Shown: positions 44,915-53,835 of the stretch, piece by piece
Position numbering within the stretch: the first letter of the stretch is position 1
How the letters are laid out: each line of letters begins with the position of its first letter
Source of the DNA: Desulfomonilia bacterium
GTDB taxonomy: Bacteria; Desulfobacterota; Desulfomonilia; UBA1062
NCBI GenBank assembly: GCA_036567785.1
Contig: DATCTV010000006.1
Span: 1 to 62,711 of the forward strand
DNA: 62,711 nucleotides
Direction of reading: 5' to 3'
The notes under the pieces: model-generated
The model's database searches: none
Told to the model about the DNA's origin: nothing
The model's input: only the letters and a program-made list of their open reading frames with translations
Position numbers and translations under genes: made by a program

Positions 44915-47480
44915 CATACTCATGAATGCGCTCTCGTCGCACGCCATGCCATCCTTTATTGCCAGATCGATACTCAGGGTGTTCGCTTCGGTACACGCGG
45001 CAGCATCAAGCAGAAAAATCGATCGCGGCAGCACAGAAGACATCCGGCCTGAAATTCCGGTCTATATCATGGAGGGTTATCACGGGGGCATGCTTTACTG
45101 GGACTGGCTCATATTAAGAAAAGGCGGACTGTGGAGAAGCCTTATCTGGCCCGCCGTAGGCGTCCCTCTGCTCGCAAGGGCGGAAAAGGGGATACCGGTG
45201 ACGCTCGAACTGGACGCACCCACTTTCAGACACATGGCCCGGAATCAGAAAAAGGCGTTTTCGCGCCTTAAAAGCCTGGCCGCTTCCGGCATGATAGACA
45301 TCGTCAATGGGACATTCTCTCAGCCGCTCCTTTCAACGATAAGCGGAGAATCGGCTATCAGACAGTTCGAACAAGGGTTGAAAGCGATTTCACAGACAAC
45401 AGGTTTCAAGGTTTTATCATATGCCTGCCAGGAACCGTGCTTCTGCTCGCAGCTTCCGCAGATACTCAAAGGCTTCTCGATCCCCTATGCGCTCATAAGG
45501 ACGCACTGGGCACCGTTCGGCAAAGAAAAGGGTATCGATTCTCCAGTCATCTCATGGAATGGCCCGGATGGCTCCAGCGTTACGGCAGTCCCCAGATACG
45601 GCTGGATGGACTACGCCAACAGGGGTGATATGTATCCGGGCTCCATGCGCGGCAATCTTTCCGGAGCGCATTGCAGCCAGTGGAACAGAAAATGGATCGA
45701 AGCATCAGCTCGTGCTGCATCGAGGACACGGACAGTCCCCCTGCTCATATCTGCCATGGAAGACCTTTCACCGCACGAATCGCCTATCCCTGCAACCCAG
45801 GGCCTTTCTCGCATGAATGGAATACGCTTTATTACGCTCGGGTCGTTCATAAAGGAAAACTTGACAGCATCAATGGAAAATCTCCCGGCCGTACGCCTCA
45901 CTTCGGACGATTTCAGGATGTCTCTGCCCTGGGGGCTTGAGGCGGATGCATTGATGATCGCCCGAGACAGCGCTGAATCCACACTTCTTACGGCCGAAAG
46001 GGCCGATGCGTTCTTCAGCCTCATTAAAGGAGCAGGCAGGGAAAGGGATATAAACGAGCTGTGGGAAAAGCTGCTCACGGCGCAGCATCATGACTTCCAT
46101 CTGTGCGGGCCGTGGCTCAGCCTTGCCCACGGAAAGCCCATATCAGCATATGCACGGGATCTGTGCAGAGAGGTGGAGTTTTCAGCCGAAGGGCTTGCTG
46201 AAGAGGCTTTGATCGGCCTGGTGAAACCCTCCGATACAGACAACGCCGGAAGTCGGAGCCTCGTCCTGTTCAACCCCCATGCACGAGAAACGAAAAACGT
46301 CTTTCTCATACCCGGAGCATGGGAGGTGAACGATAACGGAACAAATATCCCTGCACAGATCGAAACAGACGGGACATATATATACCGTGAAATACCTGCT
46401 CTGGGCATTGAAGTGCTCGGCCTTCGAAAAGCGGCTGCAAAAAGTGTCGCCGGACATGAAGGAAACTGTCTGAGCTTCGAGAACGAATTCTACAGGGCCT
46501 CGATCTCAAAAGGCTTCCTTAGCATATCGGCCGGGGATTGCGGCCTGCTCTCATCAGGCTGCTATTTCAGCGTAGGTATGGGCGGCCATGTTCTCGACTC
46601 GAAAAAAACAACTGGCATCCCGGGTCTTACTGCATGCGGCGACATATTAAGCAGATGGGAAACCTCCGGAACGATAGCGGACATGCCGTTCACCCAGACC
46701 TTCATGCTCTACAGAAAGCTCCCGAGAATAGATGTCGAGGTCAGTTTCCAATTCGATGATGGCATGTCATTCGGACCGGGGCCGTCTGACGGCCGGGGCT
46801 TTTATGCAATGAACGCGCTCAAGCTATGCGCATGCTTCCCCATGACAGAGGGCATGGTCATACGCTCTTCCCCGTTCATCTCGGAAAAAACAGATTTGGA
46901 AATCTTCATAGGCAACAACTGGGCCGGGATCGAACGCGAAGGCTCGGGGCTCGCAGTCATCTGCCCGGGTGCCAGGGGCTTCTATTATGAGAAAAATACC
47001 GGCGTCTTGAAGCTCGTACTTGCATGGTCGCCCGCATCATGGATGTACGCAAGCGATGATTCGTTCACACCGAACGGCTCGAAATATGTGAGGCTTAACG
47101 GCAATTACACCTTCCGCTATTCTCTCCTGCCCTACAGGGAAAGAATCGAAGCTGTAAGATGCGCCGAAGAAATAAGGCTCCCCGAATATTCTTTTATCAC
47201 CGGCGGGACCGCATCAACGGAAGCAAGGCTGAAATCCGGCCTGTTCAGCGTTGAGCCGGACGAGGTCGTCCTGACAGCCCTTCTCACGAGACACGGCAGG
47301 CTGTTCGGCAGGCTGTTCAATCCCGCAGGACATGCAATCGAAGCCTCTCTGATCTCGGATATGCCGCTTGAAATCACCGTCTGCGATATGGATTTTTCAT
47401 CGGAAAAACCCGTCCCGGACGGCAGGATTAACATGCGGCCATACGGGATACAGACCATCGGCATATGCGACGGTTCATAA
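44904..47480 (+). CDS. GH38-like glycoside hydrolase (alpha-mannosidase superfamily)
   Basis: An 858-residue protein with the layout of GH38 enzymes: an N-terminal barrel (YHGGMLYWDW, ELDAPTFRHMARN, VNGTFSQPLLSTISGE), a helical domain with LLTAQHHDFH, and C-terminal beta-sandwiches. The segment where GH38 enzymes carry the catalytic Asp reads YACQEPCFCSQLP, with Glu in its place, so activity or mechanism may differ. No signal peptide is seen, so it would act in the cytoplasm on an imported oligosaccharide or glycoside. It overlaps the metallo-hydrolase gene by 11 nt. Confidence 0.72.
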   Translation: MSDNILMNALSSHAMPSFIARSILRVFASVHAAASSRKIDRGSTEDIRPEIPVYIMEGYHGGMLYWDWLILRKGGLWRSLIWPAVGVPLLARAEKGIPVTLELDAPTFRHMARNQKKAFSRLKSLAASGMIDIVNGTFSQPLLSTISGESAIRQFEQGLKAISQTTGFKVLSYACQEPCFCSQLPQILKGFSIPYALIRTHWAPFGKEKGIDSPVISWNGPDGSSVTAVPRYGWMDYANRGDMYPGSMRGNLSGAHCSQWNRKWIEASARAASRTRTVPLLISAMEDLSPHESPIPATQGLSRMNGIRFITLGSFIKENLTASMENLPAVRLTSDDFRMSLPWGLEADALMIARDSAESTLLTAERADAFFSLIKGAGRERDINELWEKLLTAQHHDFHLCGPWLSLAHGKPISAYARDLCREVEFSAEGLAEEALIGLVKPSDTDNAGSRSLVLFNPHARETKNVFLIPGAWEVNDNGTNIPAQIETDGTYIYREIPALGIEVLGLRKAAAKSVAGHEGNCLSFENEFYRASISKGFLSISAGDCGLLSSGCYFSVGMGGHVLDSKKTTGIPGLTACGDILSRWETSGTIADMPFTQTFMLYRKLPRIDVEVSFQFDDGMSFGPGPSDGRGFYAMNALKLCACFPMTEGMVIRSSPFISEKTDLEIFIGNNWAGIEREGSGLAVICPGARGFYYEKNTGVLKLVLAWSPASWMYASDDSFTPNGSKYVRLNGNYTFRYSLLPYRERIEAVRCAEEIRLPEYSFITGGTASTEARLKSGLFSVEPDEVVLTALLTRHGRLFGRLFNPAGHAIEASLISDMPLEITVCDMDFSSEKPVPDGRINMRPYGIQTIGICDGS

Positions 47481-47497
47481 ATATCCGGAGGTAAAGA

Positions 47498-48703
47498 ATG
47501 AAAATAACCGATCTGATCGTTACACCCGTTGGAATCCCTCTTGAAATGACGCTCCTCCATGCATGGGGCAGACACCCGGGCTTCGGCCGCGTCATCATAC
47601 AGGTCATTACTGACGAGGGAATAACCGGCCTGGGCGAGACCACGCTCACCCCCTCAGGCAGGCAGATGGAGGAGGTCCTCAAGGCGAGCAAGGCCCACAT
47701 TCTGGGTGAAGACCCGTTCAGCCTTGAAAGGATAAGGGCCAGGCTCAACAATGCGCTATACGTACGCATGTTCGGACCGAACCTGGCTAACGCTTTTTCC
47801 GCCATTGAATTTGCCTGCCTTGACATACAGGGTCAGGCCATAGGAAGGCCTGTATGCGACCTTCTCGGGGGAAGGATGCGCGATCACGTCCCTCTTTCGG
47901 CATATGTTTTCTACCAGACGCCCACGGATGATGACATCCCGTGGGAGGAGGCCGATGCCCGCATTGTCGAACATTGTGCAGATCTCTGTGAGAACAAGGG
48001 CTGCAAATCGATCAAGTTCAAGGGAGGAGTTTTCAGGCCGGATCTCGAGGTTGAAACCGTCAGACATCTGAACGAGCGGCTGCCCGGTATACCCGTAAGG
48101 CTCGACCCAAACAGTTCATGGGCCCTCACTACGGCTGTAAAGGTTGCGAAGAGCTGCCAGAATCTTAATATGGAATATCTGGAAGACCCTGTCTGGGGAA
48201 TAGCGGCAATGGCCAAACTCAAGCGTATGGCGCCTTTCATGCCTCTGGCTTCGAACATGGCCTGTTTCGGATGGGAAGATATAGGCCCGGCGGCCATGAT
48301 GGACGCCGTCGATGTGATCCTCGCCGATCCCCACTGGTACGGAGGTCTGCATGCGGTGAAGGCGCTCTCGAGACTCTGCGAATCATTCGGCCTCGACCTT
48401 GGAATGCATTCAGGGACGGAGTTCGGCGTTTCCATGGCCGCCATCCTGCAGCTGGGTGCTGCCCTACCCAGCATCCACCATGCACCGGATGCACATTACC
48501 ATTATCTCGCCGACGACATCATCAAGGGAGGCCCCATCCCCTACGAGAACGGCGGCATGAAAGTCCCGGCCGGGCCGGGGCTCGGCGTCACGCTGGATCA
48601 CGACAAGCTGAAGCAGTACAATGAAATCTATGAGATGTTCATGTCAGGAGGCTTCAAGGACCGGATAAAGCCCGAACCGCTTTATTTGAAGTCCAGATGG
48701 TAA
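47498..48703 (+). CDS. Enolase-superfamily sugar-acid dehydratase (glucarate-dehydratase-like)
   Basis: A 401-residue mandelate racemase/muconate-lactonizing-type enzyme. The catalytic set of the glucarate dehydratase group is complete and correctly spaced: Lys173/Lys175 (IKFKGG), metal ligands Asp203, Glu229 and Asn253, then Asp277 and His304 (LGMHSGTEFG). It should remove water from an aldonic or aldaric acid to give a 2-keto-3-deoxy acid. GGAGG precedes the ATG. It is followed by the transporter gene, fitting a catabolic cluster. The actual sugar acid is unknown. Confidence 0.87.
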   Translation: MKITDLIVTPVGIPLEMTLLHAWGRHPGFGRVIIQVITDEGITGLGETTLTPSGRQMEEVLKASKAHILGEDPFSLERIRARLNNALYVRMFGPNLANAFSAIEFACLDIQGQAIGRPVCDLLGGRMRDHVPLSAYVFYQTPTDDDIPWEEADARIVEHCADLCENKGCKSIKFKGGVFRPDLEVETVRHLNERLPGIPVRLDPNSSWALTTAVKVAKSCQNLNMEYLEDPVWGIAAMAKLKRMAPFMPLASNMACFGWEDIGPAAMMDAVDVILADPHWYGGLHAVKALSRLCESFGLDLGMHSGTEFGVSMAAILQLGAALPSIHHAPDAHYHYLADDIIKGGPIPYENGGMKVPAGPGLGVTLDHDKLKQYNEIYEMFMSGGFKDRIKPEPLYLKSRW

Positions 48704-48780
48704 CCACGCTACGGGATAAGATGTTAAAATTTCGATCATAACATGCGCACTATAAGCAATATTTTTCAAGGGGAGGAAAG

Positions 48781-50043
48781 ATGAAGATAGTTGATAAATT
48801 CCAGGTGTTTTTCATAAACGCCTACTGGTTCGGAATGTCCTTCATGTGGAACAGCCTGAACGCAATCGTCATCCCCGTGATTATGCTCGGACTCGTATCC
48901 GAATCTGTAAAAAATACATGGCTCGGTCTTATCAAGGTGCTGGGACTTATAATCGCAATCATCGTACAGCCTGTCGCAGGCGCCGTCAGTGACGGATGGG
49001 TCTCAAAATGGGGCAGAAGACGGCCGATGATTCTCATCGGCACCATCGGGGATGTGGTTTTCCTTGCCGTGATCGGCTGGGCTGCCGGAATATGGGGTGT
49101 GTTCATAGGCTTCATGCTCCTCCAGGTTTTCTCCAATATTGCACAGGGGCCGCTTCAGGGCCTGCTGCCCGATGTGGTGCCGGCCGATAAGATAGGCATT
49201 GCCAGCGGTATTAAAATCTTTTCCGAGATGACAGGCCTTGTCATCGGCATGCTCGCGCTGGGAATGCTCATACCCAAAGGTTCTACTCATCCGACAAGTG
49301 CCATGCTTGCAATCATCATAGTCCTTGCTGTCTGCGCCGCTGTTACCCTCATGTTCTCCAGGGAAAAACCCACGCTCGATAAGCCCAAAAAGCCGATAAG
49401 GATACTCAAGATACTGCGCAACACCCTCATAGTCTGGGACGTAAAGACTCCAAAGGGATACTGGTGGCTTCTCGTCTCGCGGTTTTTCTTCGTCTTCGGC
49501 ATAACTGCAGTGCAGACGTTCGCGATGTATTTCATCAAGGATAAGGTGGGCGCCGAAGATCCGGTCAAGGCGACAACCGATCTGATGGCCGCCCTGGGTG
49601 TGTTTCTTATGGTCTTTGCCGTCATATCGGGATGGCTCGGCGGAAAGGTGGGCTACATAAAGATGCTCGTAATTGCGGGCATCCTGGGCATTGCCGGTTC
49701 GTTGCTGCTCATGATCGCACACACGCCTCTTCAGCTGCTTATCTTCGGAAGCATGTTCGGGACAAGTACCGGCATATTCCTCGCATCCAACTGGTCGCTG
49801 GCGAACAACATGGCGCAGGGCGAGGATGCGGGAAAGCTCATGGGGCTCTCCAATCTGGCCACCGCAGGTGCGCCGCTGCTGGCACAGTTCATTGGCGGGC
49901 CAATCGATATAATCAACAGCATGTGGCCCGGCGGATGGCACGGCTATACGATGATGTTCCTTCTGACCGCCCTGTTCATCCTGTTGAGCACTTTGATTCT
50001 GGCAAAGGTCCCTGAATACAGGGCCTCTGCTGAAAAATCATAA
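48781..50043 (+). CDS. MFS/GPH-type sugar transporter
   Basis: A 420-residue membrane protein with about 12 predicted transmembrane helices. DGWVSKWGRRRPMILIG between helices 2 and 3 is the MFS loop motif as found in the SLC45/glycoside-cation symporter type. IAQGPLQGLLPDVVP is also typical of that group. It probably imports a sugar, disaccharide or sugar acid by proton or sodium symport. GGGGAGG precedes the ATG. It lies between the dehydratase and the aldolase genes. Confidence 0.87.
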   Translation: MKIVDKFQVFFINAYWFGMSFMWNSLNAIVIPVIMLGLVSESVKNTWLGLIKVLGLIIAIIVQPVAGAVSDGWVSKWGRRRPMILIGTIGDVVFLAVIGWAAGIWGVFIGFMLLQVFSNIAQGPLQGLLPDVVPADKIGIASGIKIFSEMTGLVIGMLALGMLIPKGSTHPTSAMLAIIIVLAVCAAVTLMFSREKPTLDKPKKPIRILKILRNTLIVWDVKTPKGYWWLLVSRFFFVFGITAVQTFAMYFIKDKVGAEDPVKATTDLMAALGVFLMVFAVISGWLGGKVGYIKMLVIAGILGIAGSLLLMIAHTPLQLLIFGSMFGTSTGIFLASNWSLANNMAQGEDAGKLMGLSNLATAGAPLLAQFIGGPIDIINSMWPGGWHGYTMMFLLTALFILLSTLILAKVPEYRASAEKS

Positions 50044-50054
50044 AGGAGTGTTTT

Positions 50055-50759
50055 ATGCCAAAAACATACGAATATGATGAAATATTGAGTTTCTGCGAAC
50101 GCATTGAAAAGACCTATACACCTGCAATCGCCGATTCGCTCGATGAGATGGGCTTCATGAACCAGAGCATGAACGTTGGATTCGCACCCATCCTGCCTAA
50201 GGCATCAGTTGCCGGTCCAGCGTTCACCATGGAAGAGGCAAAAACCAGAAAAAGCAAGAGGCTAATGGACTATGACCCGGAGTTTGTTGCAGAAATGCTC
50301 GAATCGGTATTCGGCTCCATGAAGAAGGGCCAGATCGTGGTCATCAATACGAACGGGTTCTATGGCGCGGGCGGGTTCGGCGAACTGATGGCTCATACAT
50401 GCAAGTTCTTCGGCGGAGTGAAGGGCGCAGTAGTAGACGGGCCTATACGGGACATAAACCGAGTGCTAGAAATTGATTTTCCCGTCTGGGCGAAAGGCAG
50501 CATCCCGACAGACTCCATAGGTAGAGTCGACCTTGTCGGCATAGGCTCGCCGATATTTTGCGGCGGTATAAAGGTCAACCCGTCGGACATAATATTCGCT
50601 GACAGGGACGGGATCGTGGTCATACCTGTGGCCGATGTTGATCTGGCCGAGGTCGTCGAAATGGCCGAAGACAGGTTTGTGGCGGAAAGGCGGTCAAGGC
50701 AGGAGCTTCGCGAGGGCAAGTCCCTGCTCGAGGTATACCGGAAATACGGCAAACTGTAG
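50055..50759 (+). CDS. RraA-family aldolase/decarboxylase
   Basis: A 234-residue RraA-like protein (formerly annotated as a menaquinone methyltransferase). GGFGELMAHTCKFFGGVKG and VVDGPIRDINRV hold the Arg/Asp metal site of the 4-hydroxy-4-methyl-2-oxoglutarate aldolase type, and ADRDGIVVIP is the closing block. These enzymes cleave or decarboxylate 2-oxo acids, which fits a step after the dehydratase. It lacks the features of the RNase-E inhibitor RraA proper, which is shorter. 11 nt after the transporter gene. Confidence 0.83.
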   Translation: MPKTYEYDEILSFCERIEKTYTPAIADSLDEMGFMNQSMNVGFAPILPKASVAGPAFTMEEAKTRKSKRLMDYDPEFVAEMLESVFGSMKKGQIVVINTNGFYGAGGFGELMAHTCKFFGGVKGAVVDGPIRDINRVLEIDFPVWAKGSIPTDSIGRVDLVGIGSPIFCGGIKVNPSDIIFADRDGIVVIPVADVDLAEVVEMAEDRFVAERRSRQELREGKSLLEVYRKYGKL

Positions 50760-50775
50760 ACAGAAGGGGAATGCG

Positions 50776-51750
50776 ATGAATATCCTTATAACCGGAAGTT
50801 CGGGCTATCTTGGCAGGAACACGGTCCGACACGCAATAAAGGAAGGGCATGAGGTCACCGGCTTCGACCTGAAACCTTCGGGCTTTGACGATTCCGCCTT
50901 CAATGAGATCATTTCGGACATAACCGATGAAGAGGCTGTCACGAAGGCTGTTGCAGGCCATGACGCCGTCATCCACTCGGCAGCGGCGCTGGCCCAGTTC
51001 GTAAGGGACGAGGACAGGCTGCACAGGATAAACGTTTGGGGGACTCTCAATGTGCTCTCCGCTGCACTTAAACATAATGTCAGGAAAGTCGTCTTCATAT
51101 CGTCGGTCGAAGTCTATGGAGTCGATGTCCCGAATCCGTGCCCCGAGGATGCGCCCATGAGGCCTCTTTGCCAGTACGGCCGGGACAAGCTCGATTGCGA
51201 AATCCTGTGCAAGAAATATATGGACATGGGCCTTAACATAACGATATTCAGGCCGCCAACCATCAACGGAGCCGGACAGAACGAGCCCTTCCTTGTGGAC
51301 CAGATGCGTTCCATATCGAAGGGCGGACTTGCCATACTGCCAGGAGGCGGAAAAACGAGGCTCCAGATGGTCAATATAGATGACGTATCGAGCGCATGCA
51401 TGATGGCGATCAGGAACCCCGATTTCAGTAACAGGACTCTCAATCTGGGAAGCGAAAACGTGCCCACTCTTGAAGAAATGACGACAGCCCTTTTCAGGCA
51501 TGCCGGAAAAAGGCCCCGGGAACTCAATATACCCGCAGGCCTTGCAAGGTTCGCAGTCAGGCTTCTTTCGGTCCTCGGAATATCGCCGCTCGAACCTCAG
51601 CATCTCGAGATCGCCCTTAAGGACTATGTATTTGACATAAAGAGGGCAAAAGCCCTAGGATGGAAACCCTTGAAGGACGACATACAGTCCGCAAAAGACG
51701 CTTATGACTGGCTGATAAAACAGGAGCAAATAAAAAGGAATTTTGAATGA
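50776..51750 (+). CDS. NAD-dependent epimerase/dehydratase (extended SDR)
   Basis: A 324-residue extended short-chain dehydrogenase. TGSSGYLGRN is the NAD(P)-binding loop, SVEVYG and YGRDK supply the active-site Ser and the YxxxK pair, and GKTRLQMVNIDDV and LNLGSE are typical of UDP-sugar epimerase-like or 3-beta-HSD-like members. In this setting it may oxidise or epimerise the sugar acid. I used the ATG at 50776, 16 nt after the aldolase stop; the longer frame upstream lies inside that gene. It overlaps the argC-like gene by 4 nt. Confidence 0.85.
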   Translation: MNILITGSSGYLGRNTVRHAIKEGHEVTGFDLKPSGFDDSAFNEIISDITDEEAVTKAVAGHDAVIHSAAALAQFVRDEDRLHRINVWGTLNVLSAALKHNVRKVVFISSVEVYGVDVPNPCPEDAPMRPLCQYGRDKLDCEILCKKYMDMGLNITIFRPPTINGAGQNEPFLVDQMRSISKGGLAILPGGGKTRLQMVNIDDVSSACMMAIRNPDFSNRTLNLGSENVPTLEEMTTALFRHAGKRPRELNIPAGLARFAVRLLSVLGISPLEPQHLEIALKDYVFDIKRAKALGWKPLKDDIQSAKDAYDWLIKQEQIKRNFE

Positions 51751-52697
51751 AGGTATTCGTTGACGGACAGGAGGGCACGACAGGGCTTAAGATAAACGAA
51801 AGGCTTGCAGGCAGGCCTGATCTCGATGTGATAAAGGTCGATCTGAAAAGGCGCAAGGACCTGAACTACAGGAAGGCAAAAATAAATGAAGCGGATGTGG
51901 TATTCCTCTGCCTGCCGGATTCGGCTGCGATAGAAGCGATAGCGCTCCTTGAAAACACGACAACGAAGATCATCGACGCCTCGACCGCCCACAGGACCAG
52001 TGACAACTGGGCATACGGCCTGCCCGAGTTGAGCCCTTCGCATAGGGAGGCCATAAGACAATCCCGCTTCGTAAGCGTGCCGGGCTGCCATGCAACCGGC
52101 TTCACACTGGGACTGTATCCGCTCATCGCTTCCGGCGTCATGGGCAGGGACTATCCCGTCACATGCTTTTCCCTGACAGGTTACAGCGGCGGCGGCAAAA
52201 AACTCATTGAACAGTATGAAACCGCAAGGGCTGGTGATCCAAGAATGCTGGGATGCAGGCCTTATGCGCTGGGCCTCGCACACAAGCACCTTCCCGAAAT
52301 GACCAAGGCCACCGGACTTGCAAAGCCACCCGTGTTCAATCCGGTGCTGGGGCCCTTTTCGCAGGGCATGATCGTAACCATCCCAATCGTATTGAGCCAG
52401 CTTGAAAAGAAACTCTCCGCGAAAGATCTGCATGACGTCATCTCGAAACACTACTCGGGAGAGAAGTTCGTCAAGGTTGCCGCATTCGGAGACGACAGCG
52501 CTCTCGATGACGGATGCCTCGACCCTCAGACAAATAACGGCACGAACAGGGCGGACATATTCGTCTTCGGCCACAATACTCAGGCTTGCATCATGTGCCG
52601 CCTCGACAACCTCGGTAAAGGTGCATCAGGGGCTGCCGTGCAGTGCATGAACATTATGACGGGCAGCGATGAAGGTTCAGGTCTTACAATTTATTAA
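51747..52697 (+). CDS. argC: N-acetyl-gamma-glutamyl-phosphate reductase, ArgC type 2 (or related)
   Basis: A 316-residue reductase. VDGQEGTTGLKINERL is the short NADP-binding loop of type-2 ArgC, and VPGCHATGF holds the nucleophile Cys114, with AHKHLPEM supplying the His. It would reduce an acyl phosphate to a semialdehyde. No other arginine gene is nearby, and it overlaps the SDR gene by 4 nt at the end of a sugar-acid cluster. So it may either make arginine from an odd location or act on a different acyl phosphate. Family membership is firm; role in this cluster is a guess. Confidence 0.85.
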   Translation: MKVFVDGQEGTTGLKINERLAGRPDLDVIKVDLKRRKDLNYRKAKINEADVVFLCLPDSAAIEAIALLENTTTKIIDASTAHRTSDNWAYGLPELSPSHREAIRQSRFVSVPGCHATGFTLGLYPLIASGVMGRDYPVTCFSLTGYSGGGKKLIEQYETARAGDPRMLGCRPYALGLAHKHLPEMTKATGLAKPPVFNPVLGPFSQGMIVTIPIVLSQLEKKLSAKDLHDVISKHYSGEKFVKVAAFGDDSALDDGCLDPQTNNGTNRADIFVFGHNTQACIMCRLDNLGKGASGAAVQCMNIMTGSDEGSGLTIY

Positions 52698-52702
52698 CCG
52701 AA

Positions 52703-53608
52703 TCAATGTGCTTCTAACCATTCGATAACTTCCTGCCAGTAAGTCAGAAACGCCGGATCATCCAGTATCGAATGCTTTGCGCCTTGGGCTATGATAATCT
52801 TCTTGTCTCCGCCCGCATCGAGCCTTGCGAAATAGTCCTTCACCGCACCCACCTCGACCGATGTATCGTCTGTCCCGGCCAGAATGATAACGGGCTTTTT
52901 TGTCGCCGATGGGCCCTGTTTCAGCGCCATCTTAGCTGATTTGTTAAGCTCAAGGAGATAGCGGGGCGAGGCCTTGGAAAATCTGAGCGGGTCCCTCGCA
53001 TCATATTCCTGATGAAGCGGGTCAACAATTCCGTCTGCCGGATTTCCCGTTATATCTATTACAGGCCTTCCAGGCGCGAAGAGCAGATTGAATATATTAG
53101 GTATGGCCTTCATGAGCATCTCGGAAAATTTTCCCGATTTGAACTTGACGGCAGGCGAAAAGAGTATGAAACCGGATACCGGCAGGTCGGGATAAAGCAC
53201 CGAGATGCCTGACGCGAGCTGGCCTCCCATGGATTCGCCTAGCAGGAATACCGGCAGACCGGGACTCGCTTCCCGCCTTATGAACTCGATGAGATCGGCC
53301 GCATCCCTGTACCAGTCCGTGAAGCGCAGTACATCGCCTCTTCTGCCTTCGGACCTTCCGTGGCCTTGATAATCGAAGACCGCAACGTTCGCGCCCAGAG
53401 GCACGAACCTGTCGGCCACAAGAGAGAAGTATTCCCCGTGCGCGAATGCGCCGTGAAGGCATACAACGATCTTATCCGGTTTCGTAGCCCTCCACAGCCG
53501 GTAGAACAGGTTGTACCCGTCCCTGTTTTTGAAATGTCCGTATTCACCGTCTCCGGCAGGGGCGTCCCTTCTCATTTTCATCAGCACCGGGTCATATGAG
53601 TAATCCAT
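52703..53608 (-). CDS. Alpha/beta hydrolase, lysophospholipase-like
   Basis: A 301-residue Hydrolase_4 enzyme. Ser in GESMGG, Asp in AGTDDTS and His in GAKHSILDD form the triad, and CLHGAFAHGEY and FDYQGHGRSEG are the family segments. It resembles the lipase-like protein at 34559-35395 in fold but is clearly diverged from it. No signal peptide. It is convergent with the argC-like gene, 5 nt between the stops, with no terminator in between. Confidence 0.85.
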   Translation of the reverse strand: MDYSYDPVLMKMRRDAPAGDGEYGHFKNRDGYNLFYRLWRATKPDKIVVCLHGAFAHGEYFSLVADRFVPLGANVAVFDYQGHGRSEGRRGDVLRFTDWYRDAADLIEFIRREASPGLPVFLLGESMGGQLASGISVLYPDLPVSGFILFSPAVKFKSGKFSEMLMKAIPNIFNLLFAPGRPVIDITGNPADGIVDPLHQEYDARDPLRFSKASPRYLLELNKSAKMALKQGPSATKKPVIILAGTDDTSVEVGAVKDYFARLDAGGDKKIIIAQGAKHSILDDPAFLTYWQEVIEWLEAH

Positions 53609-53835
53609 GGCAGCCTCCTTTTATCAGATCATATTTATATCAGACGTGCTGAATCTTGTATTTTAAAAAATTAAAGGTGATACCCGGCTCCCCGCAGCTC
53701 TGGTTTGATGGATATCTCATTGTTTATTACAAACGAGCGTCTCCGTATTAATGAGTTTTCTTTGGCCCCCTTTTTACGGTATGATTAACTTAAAGGGGAT
53801 TTGACCCCTGGATAATAATTCATTCGGAGGTGTCT

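Noticed and set aside
49003-49941. 312-codon minus-strand frame opposite the MFS transporter
   Set aside because: Shadow of the transporter gene; His/Glu/Arg-rich composition with no family and no ribosome-binding site.
50620-51603. 327-codon minus-strand frame opposite the SDR gene
   Set aside because: Shadow frame; the plus-strand SDR has clear motifs and operon spacing.
51702-52574. 290-codon minus-strand frame opposite the ArgC-like gene
   Set aside because: Shadow frame of a gene with recognisable catalytic motifs.
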